Source: an uncultured Marinococcus sp. (GTDB lineage: Bacteria; Bacillota; Bacilli; Bacillales; Marinococcaceae). Taken from it: a stretch of 64,000 bases of DNA. Below the pieces are notes generated by a model, which searched no databases, was not told the origin of the DNA, and worked only from the letters and a program-made list of their open reading frames with translations. Shown here piece by piece: positions 1-9,774 of this stretch (within the stretch, counting starts at the first letter, position 1; each line of letters opens with the position of its first letter). The position numbers and the translations under genes were made by a program. The stretch is from contig NZ_CANLSU010000001.1 of the NCBI RefSeq assembly GCF_947493875.1, positions 62,001 through 126,000 on the forward strand, in the 5' to 3' direction.

Positions 1-230
1 ACATTCCGTGCTTCGGCACTTCGCTTGATGAAGGAACGTCGTATTCGGCACTTGAGCCGCAGCCTTACTTTGCGTTGATTATTGGCAATGAAGGAGCCGG
101 TGTACAAAAGAAATGGCTCGAGCGGACCGACCAGAACCTGTACATTCCGATTCCGGGACAGGCAGAATCACTAAATGCGGCTGTCTCTGCCGGTATCCTC
201 CTGTATCATTTGAAGCAGACAGATTGGTGA
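1..230 (+). CDS. TrmH/SpoU-family RNA 2'-O-methyltransferase, C-terminal part (5' end outside window)
   Basis: The open frame enters from the left edge (reading from base 3) and ends at TGA, giving the last 75 residues of a SpoU-family SAM-dependent ribose methyltransferase. Two family motifs are visible: the glycine-rich stretch IIGNEGAGV (motif 2) and IPIPGQAESLNAAVSAGILL (motif 3), which together build the knotted cofactor pocket. In B. subtilis a TrmH-like gene (ysgA) sits directly upstream of pheS, and the same order is seen here. The exact RNA target cannot be told from this fragment. Confidence 0.9.
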   Translation, partial: IPCFGTSLDEGTSYSALEPQPYFALIIGNEGAGVQKKWLERTDQNLYIPIPGQAESLNAAVSAGILLYHLKQTDW

Positions 231-233
231 TGG

Positions 234-262
234 TTGCAATCGGGCCGGGCTTTTTCTATAAT
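234..262 (+). promoter_or_regulatory. SigA-type promoter of the pheS leader
   Basis: TTGCAA and TATAAT are separated by 17 bases, placed just after the methyltransferase stop codon and about 60 bases before the conserved T-box structures. Transcription would start near base 269. Confidence 0.65.
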
Positions 263-317
263 AATGCATATTGAAACATATAAACACAAATGCGCAGATG
301 AAGAGTAGTAGCATTGC

Positions 318-530
318 TTCCTGCTGGACAGGGAAAAGGTATCGCTGACTGAAAATACCTTACAGTAAGGATTTGTGAATTCGCTTCGGAGCAGCCGCTG
401 GAGTATTCCCTGTGGAAGAAAAGCGTGCCGGAACCTGTCGTTACAGGAAAGTGAGCTGTGCACTGCAGCTAACAAGGGTGGTACCGCGAGCCTTCGTCCC
501 TTTCAGGGAGAGGGCTCTTTTTATTTGGCA
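318..530 (+). promoter_or_regulatory. T-box leader (tRNA-Phe responsive) of pheST
   Basis: The hallmark T-box sequence AGGGTGGTACCGCG lies at 475-488 and is followed by a terminator hairpin (GAGCC..CCCT/AGGG..GGGCTC plus a T run, ending near 525). Upstream, ACAGG (328-332) can pair with CCTGT (408-412), forming the base of Stem I. The codon TTC at 406-408 lies at that helix, where the specifier codon normally sits, and it matches phenylalanine. By family knowledge, uncharged tRNA-Phe pairs with the specifier and the T-box bulge and stabilises the antiterminator, raising pheST expression during Phe starvation. Confidence 0.9.
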
Positions 531-552
531 TAAAAATGGAGGGAAGCAGGAT

Positions 553-1587
553 ATGATAGAACGCTTGGAGGAACTGCAGCAGGAAGCGCTGCAGCAGATT
601 GAAGAAGCTGGCGATACAAAAGAATTGGAGCAGGTGAGAGTAAAATACTTAGGGAAGAAAGGCCCGATTACGGAAGTGCTCCGGGGGATGGGGCAGCTGT
701 CCAAGGAGGAGCGCCCCGTTGTTGGCCAAAAAGGAAACGAAGTACGTGAAGCCATTCAGGAGCGTCTGGAGAAAAAGACGAAAATGCTTGCCGAAGAAGC
801 ATTAAAGGAAAAGCTTAATAAAGAGACGCTGGATGTAACACTTCCGGGACGTAAAGTTCAGCGCGGGGCGAAGCACCCGCTGACGAGCGTGGTGGAGGAG
901 ATTGAAGATATCTTTATCGGCATGGGATTCGAAGTGACTGAAGGACCGGAGGTCGAAACCGATTATTATAACTTTGAGGCCATGAATCTGCCAAAGGACC
1001 ATCCGGCCCGGGATATGCAGGATTCTTTTTATGTCAGCAGTGATCTGCTTCTGCGTACGCAGACGTCGCCGGTGCAGGCCCGCTCGATGGAACGCCACCA
1101 CGGCGAAGGACCGGTAAAAATCATCTGTCCGGGCAAGGTCTACCGCCGGGATGACGATGATGCTACTCACTCCCACCAGTTTATGCAAATCGAAGGGCTG
1201 ATGGTTGATGAAAATATCCGGATGAGTGATTTAAAAGGGGTACTCGAAACATTTGTGAAAAAATACTTCGGAGAGGAAAGAGAAATCCGCCTCCGCCCGA
1301 GCTACTTTCCGTTTACCGAACCGTCTGCAGAGCTTGATGTTTCGTGCGGCATCTGCGCCGGGGAAGGCTGCCGCATCTGCAAGCATACCGGGTGGATTGA
1401 AGTACTCGGGTGCGGAATGGTGCATCCACGCGTGCTGGAAATGAGCGGCTTTGATCCCGATGTCTACAGCGGCTTTGCCTTTGGAATGGGAGTGGAGCGC
1501 TTCTCCCTCCTGAAATACGGCATTGACGATATCCGGCATTTTTACACGAACGATATGCGCTTTTTAAAACAATTCACTCGAGTATAG
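553..1587 (+). CDS. pheS: Phenylalanine--tRNA ligase alpha subunit
   Basis: PheS forms the alpha2-beta2 enzyme with PheT and carries the class II catalytic site that charges tRNA-Phe. The 344-residue product has the usual Bacillus length. Residues 1-85 form the charged coiled-coil arm that grips tRNA, and the rest is the class II core, with the signatures [20 protein letters not shown] and, near the C-terminus, [11 protein letters not shown] (motif 3). The reading frame stays open upstream into the T-box, but the ATG chosen follows GGAGGGAAGCAGG and gives the standard N-terminus MIERLEELQ. pheT begins 15 bases downstream, so the two are co-transcribed under T-box control. Confidence 0.98.
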   Translation: MIERLEELQQEALQQIEEAGDTKELEQVRVKYLGKKGPITEVLRGMGQLSKEERPVVGQKGNEVREAIQERLEKKTKMLAEEALKEKLNKETLDVTLPGRKVQRGAKHPLTSVVEEIEDIFIGMGFEVTEGPEVETDYYNFEAMNLPKDHPARDMQDSFYVSSDLLLRTQTSPVQARSMERHHGEGPVKIICPGKVYRRDDDDATHSHQFMQIEGLMVDENIRMSDLKGVLETFVKKYFGEEREIRLRPSYFPFTEPSAELDVSCGICAGEGCRICKHTGWIEVLGCGMVHPRVLEMSGFDPDVYSGFAFGMGVERFSLLKYGIDDIRHFYTNDMRFLKQFTRV

Positions 1588-1602
1588 AAGGAGAATGCAG
1601 AC

Positions 1603-4026
1603 ATGTTGATCTCATATAAGTGGCTGAAAGATTATGTAGATATTGAAGATATTACTCCCGAAGAAATCGCTGACCGTCTGACTACGGGAGGCGTGGAGGT
1701 AGACGCCCTGTACCGGCGTGCCGAGCCGATTGAGGGTTGCGTCGTCGGATACGTTACCGGAGCCGAAAAGCATCCGGATGCGGATAATTTAAACATCTGC
1801 CAGGTGGATCAGGGAGGAGAAACGGTGCAGATTATCTGCGGAGCTGACAACGTGGCAGCCGGACAGAAGGTCGTAGTGGCAAAGCCTGGCACCGTGCTGC
1901 CCGGGGGCATGGAAATTAAAGCAACGGAAATACGCGGCGAGGAATCCAACGGTATGATTTGCTCTCTCCAGGAGCTCGGTGTGGAAGCTAAACTGGTTCC
2001 TAAACACGTGGCTGAAGGTATTTTCGTCTTTGATGAGGAGCCGGAAACGGGATCGGATGCGGTAAAAGCTCTTGGCTGGGACGACACGGTAATGGATCTC
2101 GACATTACGCCAAACCGTGCCGACTGTCTCAACATCCTCGGCGTCGCCTATGAAGTAGCGGCCCAGCTGGACCGGACCGTTCAGCTCCCCGTAACTTCGG
2201 TACAGGAAAGCGAAAAGCCTGCCTCGGCAGCGGTCAATGTGAAAATCGAAAACGGGGAGGATACTCCTTATTACGGAGCAAGAGTCGCTGAAAATATTCA
2301 GGTGAAGCCGTCTCCGTATTGGATGCAGAACCGTTTAATGGCTGCAGGCATCCGGCCAATCAGCAACGTCGTAGACATTACCAACTATGTGCTGCTTGAA
2401 TACGGGCAGCCGCTGCATGCGTTTGATTTTGACGCCTTCGGCTCTGACCAGGTGCTTGTGCGAAGAGCGTTTGAAGATGAAGAAATACAAACGCTCGACG
2501 GCAATAAGCACCACCTTTCGACAGAGCATCTGGTTGTAACCAACGGCACAAAGCCGACAGCTCTCGCAGGAGTGATGGGTGGAGAGCACTCAGAGGTCAA
2601 CGACCAGACAACAAATATTCTGCTTGAAGCGGCTCTGTTTCACCCGTCCCTGATCCGCCAGGCGTCCAAGGATACGCGGATACGAAGCGACGCAAGCGTC
2701 CGGTACGAGCGGGGGCTCGACACAGAAAGAGTGGAGCAGGCAGCAGACCGGGCGGCCCACTTGTTCGCCAAATATGCGGGTGCCTCTGTGCTTCAGGGCA
2801 TCGAGCAGGAGGACCACCGGGAGCCAGGCGGCAGATGGGTTCGGGTAAGCGACCGCCGTATCAACCAGCTGCTTGGAATGGAGCTCAGCGGTTCAGAGAT
2901 GGTGCGTATTCTCGAACGTCTCGGCTTTCAGACTGCTGACAAGGAAACGAGCAGTATCGAAGTGTACATTCCAAGCCGCCGTCCGGATATTCATATTGAA
3001 GAGGATGTTGCAGAAGAAATCGCGCGGATGCATGGCTATCAGGATATTCCGAGTACGCTGCCTAAAGGGGCTACGACCGCCGGAAGCCTGACCGCCGAGC
3101 AGAAAAGAAAGCGGACAGTACGCCGCTTTTTAGAAAGTGCCGGGCTGAGTGAAGCTGTCACCTATTCCCTGACAACCGTCAGCTCAGCGTCACGTTTCAC
3201 GCTTTACCCGGAAAAGTATACGATGGAAGTATCCATGCCGATGAGCGAGGACCGCAGAGTACTGCGACAGAGCCTGATTCCGCAGCTTCTTGAAGGAGTC
3301 AGCTATAACCGCAACCGCCAAACGAAGGATATCGCCCTATTTGAAATGGGCTCGGTGTTTCTTTCCGAAGAAGCGAATGCTGCTGTGCAGCCGGAAGAAC
3401 GCATTATGCTTGCTGCAGTAGTAAGCGGCAGATGGGAAAACCACCTGTGGCAGGGAGAAACGAAAAATGCAGACTTTTATGTGATGAAAGGAATTGCTGA
3501 AGGCATTCTTGAGGAACTGCACGTAGAAAGCCGTGCCTCGTTCACTCTGGCAGAGCGCAGTGATATGCACCCTGGCCGTACCGCAGATATACTGCTCGAC
3601 GGAGAGACAGTGGGGTATGTCGGCCAGATTCATCCAACGACGGCGGGTGACTGGGATATAGCTGAAACGTATGCCCTGCAGGTTGATTTAACCTCCCTGC
3701 TTCAGGCGGTGGAAACGCCGGTTCGTTACCACACACTGCCGCGGTTCCCTTCCACTACCCGTGATATCGCGATCGTAGTGGACGAAAATGTGCCTGCAGC
3801 TGAAGTGAAAGAGGTTATTGAGTCCGCGGGTGGAAGCACGCTGTACAGCACCTCCCTGTTTGACGTTTATCAGGGCGAGAATCTGACGCCCGGCAAAAAA
3901 TCCCTGGCGTTCACCCTGGTGTATCTGGATCCGGAAAGAACATTAACGGATGAAGAGGTCAGCTCTGCACACGACCAGGTGCTTCGCATGCTTGAAGAAA
4001 AAACTGGGGCAGAGCTCAGGCAGTAA
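1603..4026 (+). CDS. pheT: Phenylalanine--tRNA ligase beta subunit
   Basis: The product is the 807-residue beta subunit of bacterial Phe-tRNA synthetase, of normal length. The N-terminus MLISYKWLKDYVDI is typical. Residues about 40-150 form the EMAP-II/OB-fold tRNA-binding domain; B3/B4 follows and carries the editing site that hydrolyses Tyr-tRNA-Phe; B5 and a catalytically inactive class II-like core come next. The last 90 residues are the ferredoxin-like anticodon-binding domain, containing FPSTTRDIAIVVDE. The gene is preceded by AGAAGGAG. In B. subtilis rnhC (RNase HIII) lies between pheT and zapA; here only about 115 bases remain and no rnhC is present. Confidence 0.98.
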   Translation: MLISYKWLKDYVDIEDITPEEIADRLTTGGVEVDALYRRAEPIEGCVVGYVTGAEKHPDADNLNICQVDQGGETVQIICGADNVAAGQKVVVAKPGTVLPGGMEIKATEIRGEESNGMICSLQELGVEAKLVPKHVAEGIFVFDEEPETGSDAVKALGWDDTVMDLDITPNRADCLNILGVAYEVAAQLDRTVQLPVTSVQESEKPASAAVNVKIENGEDTPYYGARVAENIQVKPSPYWMQNRLMAAGIRPISNVVDITNYVLLEYGQPLHAFDFDAFGSDQVLVRRAFEDEEIQTLDGNKHHLSTEHLVVTNGTKPTALAGVMGGEHSEVNDQTTNILLEAALFHPSLIRQASKDTRIRSDASVRYERGLDTERVEQAADRAAHLFAKYAGASVLQGIEQEDHREPGGRWVRVSDRRINQLLGMELSGSEMVRILERLGFQTADKETSSIEVYIPSRRPDIHIEEDVAEEIARMHGYQDIPSTLPKGATTAGSLTAEQKRKRTVRRFLESAGLSEAVTYSLTTVSSASRFTLYPEKYTMEVSMPMSEDRRVLRQSLIPQLLEGVSYNRNRQTKDIALFEMGSVFLSEEANAAVQPEERIMLAAVVSGRWENHLWQGETKNADFYVMKGIAEGILEELHVESRASFTLAERSDMHPGRTADILLDGETVGYVGQIHPTTAGDWDIAETYALQVDLTSLLQAVETPVRYHTLPRFPSTTRDIAIVVDENVPAAEVKEVIESAGGSTLYSTSLFDVYQGENLTPGKKSLAFTLVYLDPERTLTDEEVSSAHDQVLRMLEEKTGAELRQ

Positions 4027-4052
4027 AACAGCTGCCGGGCATCTTCCGGTTT

Positions 4053-4098
4053 AATAAAGGGCCTGTACAGGGAAAGATATTCAGAGCCTTTTTATTCT
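4053..4098 (+). terminator. Possible weak terminator after pheT
   Basis: AAAGG and CTG can pair with CAG and CCTTT around an internal mismatch, followed by a TTTTTATT run. The stem is imperfect, so read-through into zapA is possible. Confidence 0.4.
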
Positions 4099-4144
4099 GT
4101 TACTATTAAGGTAAAGGCACATTCAAGAACAGGGGGCGGAAGAC

Positions 4145-4396
4145 GTGGCTGATGATCAAAGTAAAAAACGCACTACGGTTACAATATACGGCCAGCAGTA
4201 CACGATTGTCGGTGATGAACAACCCTCGCATATTAATCAGGTCGCCAATTATTTAGATAAAAGAATGAAAGAGTATAAAGCATACAATCCTTATTTGGAT
4301 ACGACCCGCCTGGCGGTATTGACAGCTTTAAACGTAGTGGATGATTATATCAAACTCAAAGAAGAAGTAAACAAGGACAGAGACTCTGAAGGATAA
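4145..4396 (+). CDS. zapA: Cell division protein ZapA
   Basis: ZapA is a small cytoplasmic protein that bundles FtsZ filaments and stabilises the Z ring. The 83-residue product has the typical Gram-positive ZapA composition: an N-terminal beta region ([16 protein letters not shown]), then a predicted long helix (residues about 30-80) for dimer and tetramer formation. It starts with GTG after AGGGGGCGGAAGAC. It overlaps or abuts the next gene (cvpA-like), the same pairing as yshA-yshB in B. subtilis. Confidence 0.92.
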   Translation: MADDQSKKRTTVTIYGQQYTIVGDEQPSHINQVANYLDKRMKEYKAYNPYLDTTRLAVLTALNVVDDYIKLKEEVNKDRDSEG

Positions 4397-4401
4397 TGGC
4401 T

Positions 4402-4974
4402 ATGGAAATAGTAATAAACGTTCTGCTTGTTGTGATTTTAATCGGAAGCTTTTTTACAGGGCTTCAAAGAGGCTTTGTTCATCAATTGCTTCGCCTGGTC
4501 AGTCTGGTGGCAGCGTTTATTGTTGCGTTTTTATTTTATGAAGAAGTGGCACAGTTTTTAGAACAATGGATCCCCTACCCATTCGGCCAGCAGACAGAAG
4601 GGACCTTTCTTGCTGCTTTTGATACCCGCAGCTTGTTTTATTATTCGATTGCCTTTCTTCTTTTATTTATCGCCGCCCGCATCATCGCCGGCTTTTTAAC
4701 CGGAGCAGCAGGCGGCATCGCCAGGCTTCCGGTGCTGAGAACGATCAATTACTGGCTTGGCGGCGTGCTCGGGGTGCTGGAGGCGTACGTGATTTTATTC
4801 GTTGTGCTGGCTGCAGCTATGCTGATGCCGTTTCCGGCTCTTGAGCCGGTAGTAAACAATTCGGCAGTCGCCAGTTTTATATTACATGAAACCCCATGGC
4901 TTTCCGGCTGGTACGAGCAAATCATGCCGGCAGACCCCGGGAGCATGGACGGCCCAATAGAGAATGAAGGCTGA
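4402..4974 (+). CDS. CvpA-family membrane protein (YshB-like)
   Basis: This 190-residue integral membrane protein has about four hydrophobic segments: residues 2-20, 28-45, 75-100 and 120-150. The N-terminal hairpin contains the family pattern GLQRGFVHQLLRLVS. CvpA was named for a role in colicin V production in E. coli; the function of the Bacillus homologue is not known. The ATG chosen lies 8 bases after GAAGGA; an alternative ATG two codons upstream overlaps the zapA stop codon by one base. Position between zapA and polX matches B. subtilis yshB. Confidence 0.85.
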   Translation: MEIVINVLLVVILIGSFFTGLQRGFVHQLLRLVSLVAAFIVAFLFYEEVAQFLEQWIPYPFGQQTEGTFLAAFDTRSLFYYSIAFLLLFIAARIIAGFLTGAAGGIARLPVLRTINYWLGGVLGVLEAYVILFVVLAAAMLMPFPALEPVVNNSAVASFILHETPWLSGWYEQIMPADPGSMDGPIENEG

Positions 4975-5006
4975 CTTCCCTGCGTTTCACAGGGGAGTCT
5001 GTTTTT
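4973..5006 (+). terminator. Rho-independent terminator after the zapA-cvpA pair
   Basis: GACTTCCCTG pairs with CAGGGGAGTC (10 bp, one G-U) around a 7-base loop, followed by TGTTTTT. The stem begins inside the cvpA stop codon. Confidence 0.85.
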
Positions 5007-5031
5007 ATGTCTTCACTCCGGCGGCGTGGGC

Positions 5032-5061
5032 TTAGACAGAATTATTAACTCCCGTTATACT
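5032..5061 (+). promoter_or_regulatory. Putative SigA promoter of polX-mutS2
   Basis: TTAGAC and TATACT are 18 bases apart, between the terminator after cvpA and the polX ribosome binding site. Confidence 0.5.
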
Positions 5062-5111
5062 CAAAAAAGAATGCCTAACATGATTAAAGCTGACATGTGG
5101 AGGAGAGTAGC

Positions 5112-6827
5112 ATGAATAAAAAAGATCTTATTGGCCATTTGGAAACAATCGCTGTATATATGGAAATTAAGGGTGAGAACCCATTTAAAATTTCTGCCTA
5201 CCGTAAAGCGGCTCAGGCGCTTGAATATGATGAGCGTTCATTGAGTGAAATTGATGATGCAGGCAGCTTAAAGGGCATCGGAAAAGGAACAGCGGCTTTG
5301 ATAAAGGAATGGCGGGACAATAACGGGGAAACAGAACTGATGCAGACGCTGACAGAAGAAGTGCCGGAGGGATTGATCCCGCTGCTGAAGCTTCCCGGAC
5401 TCGGCGGAAAAAAAGTGTCGAAGCTCTATCAGGAGCTGGACATAACGGACCGGGATTCGCTTGAACAGGCCTGTTTAACCCATGAGGTACAAAATCTCGA
5501 AGGCTTTGGGGCTAAAACCGAGCAGAAAATACTCGAAGCACTCGCGGAAGAAGGCAAGCGTCCGGAACGGCTGCCAATTGCCTATATGCTGGAAATGGCC
5601 GAAAAGCTGGAAGCCTCCCTGGAAGCTGTGAAAGGGGTGCGTCGGTATGCACGGGCGGGCAGCCTGCGCCGGGTGGAAGAGTCGGTGAAGGACCTGGATT
5701 ATATTATGAGTGTGGAAGATGCCGAAAATGTCCGTAAGCAGCTGGTGGAAATGCCCGAATTAACGAAGGTTATTAACGATGGTACTAGCAAGGTCAGCGT
5801 TGAAATTAAAGGGGAATATAACGTTCAAGTAGATATTCGCTTAGTGGAGGAAGAAGATTTTGCGAGCACCCTGCACCACTTTACCGGCTCGAAAGACCAT
5901 AATGTACAAATGCGCCAGCTGGCAAAGGAACGAAATGAAAAATTAAGTGAATACGGCATTGAAGACCAGCATGGGCGCAAAACAACGTTTCAGAATGAAG
6001 CCGAATTTTACGACCACTTTGGCCTGTACTTTATTCCTCCCGAAGCACGCCTGGGCAGAGATGAAACGGATAAATTCCGTCAGTCGTATCCATATATCGA
6101 AAAGAAACACATCCGCGGCGATCTTCACATGCACACGACGTGGAGCGATGGCTCTCTTTCCATCCGCGAGATGGTGGAGGAAGTGAAGAAGCACGGCTAT
6201 GAATGGCTGGCTCTTACGGATCATTCCAAATACCTCCGCATTGCCCATGGACTGGATGAAGAAAGAATCCGCAGGCAGATAGAAGAAATACAAAAAATCA
6301 GAGAAGAAGAAAAAGATATTCAACTATTTGCCGGTATTGAAATGGATATCCGGCCGGACGGCACGCTTGATATTGAGGATGAAGTTCTCGAAGAGCTCGA
6401 TGTCGTCATTGCTTCCATCCATTCCTCCTTCTCCCAGACGGAAAAAGAAATTATGAACCGGATGGAGCAGGCTCTGGAGCATCCGGAAGTGAACGTTATC
6501 GCCCATCCAACGGGAAGACTTTTAGGACGTCGGGGCGGATACAAAGTAGATGTAGACCGGCTGATGAAGCGGGCGGGCGAAACGAACACGGCTCTGGAGC
6601 TGAATGCCAATCCCAATCGCCTTGATCTTTCGGCCGACTGGCTGAGAAAAGCTGCTGAGCATAATGTCTGTATTGCAATCAACACGGACGCCCATAATCC
6701 CGGTATGCTTAATCACATGGATGTGGGCATATCCATTGCCAAAAAAGCACTTCTGCAGCCGGAACAGGTCATAAACACGATGACAGCGGAGCAGCTGAAA
6801 GAATGGCTGAAGCGTAAGAAACAATAG
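5112..6827 (+). CDS. polX: Family X DNA polymerase / 3'-5' exonuclease PolX
   Basis: PolX is a repair polymerase that fills small gaps; bacterial members also carry an exonuclease/AP endonuclease activity in a C-terminal PHP domain. The 571-residue protein has the normal length (about 570). Residues 1-80 form the 8-kDa HhH domain (KGIGKGTAALIKEW), about 90-315 the polymerase palm with HhH (LPGLGGKKVSKLY) and the nucleotidyltransferase region, and about 335-571 the PHP domain opening with GDLHMHTTWSDGS, whose histidines and aspartate bind metals. The ATG after TGGAGGAGAGTAGC is chosen over an in-frame GTG 15 bases upstream that lies within the ribosome binding site. mutS2 follows after 20 bases. 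Confidence 0.95.
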   Translation: MNKKDLIGHLETIAVYMEIKGENPFKISAYRKAAQALEYDERSLSEIDDAGSLKGIGKGTAALIKEWRDNNGETELMQTLTEEVPEGLIPLLKLPGLGGKKVSKLYQELDITDRDSLEQACLTHEVQNLEGFGAKTEQKILEALAEEGKRPERLPIAYMLEMAEKLEASLEAVKGVRRYARAGSLRRVEESVKDLDYIMSVEDAENVRKQLVEMPELTKVINDGTSKVSVEIKGEYNVQVDIRLVEEEDFASTLHHFTGSKDHNVQMRQLAKERNEKLSEYGIEDQHGRKTTFQNEAEFYDHFGLYFIPPEARLGRDETDKFRQSYPYIEKKHIRGDLHMHTTWSDGSLSIREMVEEVKKHGYEWLALTDHSKYLRIAHGLDEERIRRQIEEIQKIREEEKDIQLFAGIEMDIRPDGTLDIEDEVLEELDVVIASIHSSFSQTEKEIMNRMEQALEHPEVNVIAHPTGRLLGRRGGYKVDVDRLMKRAGETNTALELNANPNRLDLSADWLRKAAEHNVCIAINTDAHNPGMLNHMDVGISIAKKALLQPEQVINTMTAEQLKEWLKRKKQ

Positions 6828-6847
6828 AACAATCAAAGAGGTGAGCA

Positions 6848-9208
6848 TTGTTGAATGATAGAACACTCCGTGTGCTGGAATACGAAAAAATGAAAGAGCA
6901 GCTGCAGGCTCATGCCGGCTCCACTCTTGCCAAAGAACGGATTGAACAGCTGCAGCCATACCGGGAGCTCGCAGAAGCGAAGGAAGCACAAAACTTTACC
7001 GCAGAAGCGGCTAAAGTCATTCGGCTTCGGGGCCAGGCGCCACTCGGCGGCATCCGTCAGATCCATGCCCACGTGCGCCGCGCACAAATCGGCGGCATGC
7101 TGAACGCCGGCGAGCTTACAGAGGTTTCGGACACATTATACGCGGGCCGCCGGATACGGTCATTTATTCTGGACATGACAGAGGAAACGGTCGATCTTCC
7201 GCTGCTTGAGGGGCTGGTACGGCAGATAGTTGCGCTTCCGGAGATTGAAAAGCAAATCCGTGATTGTATAGATGAAAACGGGGTGGTTCTCGACAGCGCA
7301 AGCTCCGCCCTGCGCGGACTCCGGCAGCAGATGAGAAGCCTCGAATCGTCGGTGCGTTCAAAGCTTGAACAGTATACCAGGTCGCCGGACCAGCAAAAAC
7401 GCCTGTCCGATTCCATCGTAACGATACGTAATGACCGGTATGTGCTGCCAGTGAAGCAGGAATACCGTTCGTCCTTTGGCGGCATTGTCCACGACCAGTC
7501 TTCCACAGGGGCTACTCTGTTCATTGAGCCGCAGGCGGTGGTTTCGATGAACAACGAACTGAGGGAGGCAAGGCTGAAAGAACAGCGGGAAATTGAGCGT
7601 ATTCTACAGGAGCTGTCTTCGTACATTGCTGAAGACGGGGAAGCGATTCTGGTAAATATGAATACGCTGACCGAGCTTGATTTCACGTTTGCCAAGGCTT
7701 ACTATGCAAGAGACCAGAAAGCGGTGCAGCCCGAGCTGAATAATGAAGGGAGATTCCGGTTCATGGAGGCGCGACATCCGCTCATTGACCCGGAAGAAAT
7801 GGTGCCGCTCGACCTGGAGCTTGGAGAAGAATTTGGTACGCTTGTCATTACCGGGCCCAACACTGGCGGTAAAACCGTGACTCTTAAAACAGCCGGTCTG
7901 CTGACGCTCATGGCCCAGTCAGGGCTGTTTGTTCTCGCAGAAGAAGAAGCAGAGGCCGCTGTGTTTTCGAAGGTGTTTGCCGATATCGGGGATGAACAGT
8001 CGATTGAGCAGAGCTTAAGTACGTTTTCTTCCCACATGACGAATATTGTAGATATTGTCAAGCAGGTGGACAATGAGTCATTCGTGCTTTTCGATGAAAT
8101 TGGTGCCGGCACGGATCCGGAAGAAGGTTCGGCTCTTGCGGTCAGTATTCTGGACTATGTTCAGGACGCCGGGGGCAGGTTAATCGCGACGACCCACTAC
8201 AGTGAACTAAAGGGATATGCGTATAACCGCGAAGGCGTCATGAATGCAAGCGTCGAGTTTGATGTGGAAACATTGAGGCCAACCTATCGTCTGCTCGTAG
8301 GCGTGCCGGGCCGAAGCAACGCGTTTGCTATTTCAAGACAGATTGGCCTGCCGGATTCTATTATCTCCAATGCGGAAAAAGAAATGAGCACAGATACAAA
8401 GCAGGTCGAAACGATGATTGCTTCTCTGGATGAACAAAGAAAAGAAACAGAATCGGCATGGCAGGAGGCAGATGAACTCCGGCAGGAAGCATCCAGACTC
8501 TGGCAGGAATTGAACACTGCCTGGAATGAAGTGCTGCAAAAACGGGATCAGATTATTGCAAACGCGGAAGGGAAAGCAAAAAGCGAAGTCGATAAGGCGA
8601 AAGCCCAGGCCGAAGAAATTATTGCCGAACTGAAGGAGATGCAGAAGGAAGGCGCGGAAATTAAAGAACACCGCCTGATCGAAGCCCGCAGACAGATGGA
8701 ACAGGCAGCGCCAGCGATGACTAAAAAGCAGAAACAGGTGAAACAAAAAGCCCAGAAGGAACGTACCTTTGAAGTGGGAGATGAAGTGAAGGTGCTTCGC
8801 TTCGGGCAGCGGGGACACATTGTTGAAAAGGTAAATGACAAGGAATTTCAGGTGCAGCTCGGTATCATGAAAATGACAGCGAAGCCCGAAGAAATGGAAA
8901 AGCTTAAATCAGAGCCCGCCAAAGAACCGAAGCGTCAGACAGCTACGACTTCTACAGCGGCACCGGCGAAGCCTGAACTGGACCTGCGCGGTGAAAGGTA
9001 CGAAGATGCCGTACAGCGTCTTGAAAAATACCTCGATGAAGTGGTGCTCGCCGGTTACCGGGAAGTCCATATCATCCATGGAAAAGGCACCGGGGCTCTT
9101 CGCAAGGGTGTGAAAGAATATTTAAAAAATCATCCCAGCGTAAAATCCACCAGGGATGGCGGAATGAATGAAGGCGGCATCGGTAACACGGTGGCAGAAC
9201 TTAAGTAA
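6848..9208 (+). CDS. mutS2: Endonuclease MutS2
   Basis: MutS2 is a MutS paralogue lacking the mismatch-recognition domain. In B. subtilis it is reported to act on collided ribosomes, and in other bacteria to suppress recombination. The 786-residue length equals the B. subtilis protein. The ATPase core shows Walker A GPNTGGKTVTLKT (about residue 337) and Walker B LFDEIGAGTDPEE. A long charged coiled coil spans about 510-640, and the final 80 residues are the Smr nuclease domain (LDLRGERYEDA, then HGKGTGALRKGV). Two TTG codons in tandem can serve as start, the second being better spaced from AGAGGTG. Confidence 0.96.
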   Translation: MLNDRTLRVLEYEKMKEQLQAHAGSTLAKERIEQLQPYRELAEAKEAQNFTAEAAKVIRLRGQAPLGGIRQIHAHVRRAQIGGMLNAGELTEVSDTLYAGRRIRSFILDMTEETVDLPLLEGLVRQIVALPEIEKQIRDCIDENGVVLDSASSALRGLRQQMRSLESSVRSKLEQYTRSPDQQKRLSDSIVTIRNDRYVLPVKQEYRSSFGGIVHDQSSTGATLFIEPQAVVSMNNELREARLKEQREIERILQELSSYIAEDGEAILVNMNTLTELDFTFAKAYYARDQKAVQPELNNEGRFRFMEARHPLIDPEEMVPLDLELGEEFGTLVITGPNTGGKTVTLKTAGLLTLMAQSGLFVLAEEEAEAAVFSKVFADIGDEQSIEQSLSTFSSHMTNIVDIVKQVDNESFVLFDEIGAGTDPEEGSALAVSILDYVQDAGGRLIATTHYSELKGYAYNREGVMNASVEFDVETLRPTYRLLVGVPGRSNAFAISRQIGLPDSIISNAEKEMSTDTKQVETMIASLDEQRKETESAWQEADELRQEASRLWQELNTAWNEVLQKRDQIIANAEGKAKSEVDKAKAQAEEIIAELKEMQKEGAEIKEHRLIEARRQMEQAAPAMTKKQKQVKQKAQKERTFEVGDEVKVLRFGQRGHIVEKVNDKEFQVQLGIMKMTAKPEEMEKLKSEPAKEPKRQTATTSTAAPAKPELDLRGERYEDAVQRLEKYLDEVVLAGYREVHIIHGKGTGALRKGVKEYLKNHPSVKSTRDGGMNEGGIGNTVAELK

Positions 9209-9222
9209 GCGGAGGGGTGCAC

Positions 9223-9633
9223 GTGGATGTGTGGATGAATAATGCTTTTATAAATACAGCCGGCAACTTCAGCGTTGCTGTACTCTCCCTGGTAATTTTT
9301 CTATGGATATTTGAAATTATTACTCCTTACCGCAACTGGGAGGAAATCAAGAAAGGAAATATCGCTGTCGCTCTGGCGACCGGGGGGAAACTGTTTGGGG
9401 TTTCCAACATTCTTCATTATTCCATCATGCATAACGACGGCATTCTGTTTATGCTTTTATGGGGTTTTTATGGCTTTGTATTATTGATTTTAAGCTATTT
9501 AATTTTTGAATTTCTTACTCCTATGTTTAAGGTGGATGAAGAAATCAGCAGGGATAACCGTGCAGTGGGAATCATTTCTTTTATTATCTCGGTGGGTGTT
9601 TCTTTTGTAATAGGTGCCGGAATTATCAATTAA
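9223..9633 (+). CDS. DUF350-family membrane protein (YshE-like)
   Basis: The 136-residue hydrophobic protein has four membrane segments (about residues 15-35, 45-65, 75-97 and 110-134) and matches the DUF350 family, whose function is unknown. B. subtilis has the equivalent gene yshE after mutSB. The GTG chosen is 7 bases after GGAGG; an in-frame GTG two codons upstream is too close to the ribosome binding site. It begins 14 bases after mutS2 and is probably co-transcribed with it. Confidence 0.8.
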   Translation: MDVWMNNAFINTAGNFSVAVLSLVIFLWIFEIITPYRNWEEIKKGNIAVALATGGKLFGVSNILHYSIMHNDGILFMLLWGFYGFVLLILSYLIFEFLTPMFKVDEEISRDNRAVGIISFIISVGVSFVIGAGIIN

Positions 9634-9700
9634 ATAGAAAAAAATGTAATATAAAAGCCACAAATAGTTAATTAATTAGGACTATGTATGTGTATTATAG

Positions 9701-9729
9701 TTGACATCCCTTTACAGATTATGTACATT
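9701..9729 (+). promoter_or_regulatory. Promoter upstream of fadR (or of a short RNA)
   Basis: A consensus TTGACA is followed after exactly 17 bases by TACATT. Transcription would start near 9736 and run into the hairpin at 9775-9810 before reaching fadR. Confidence 0.65.
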
Positions 9730-9774
9730 TATAACTAACTAAAATACTGTGCCAGTATTACCCAAACGAAATGA

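Noticed and set aside
412-552. N-terminal extension of pheS into the leader
   Set aside because: The extra codons translate the T-box and terminator; the ATG at 553 has the ribosome binding site and gives the family-length protein.
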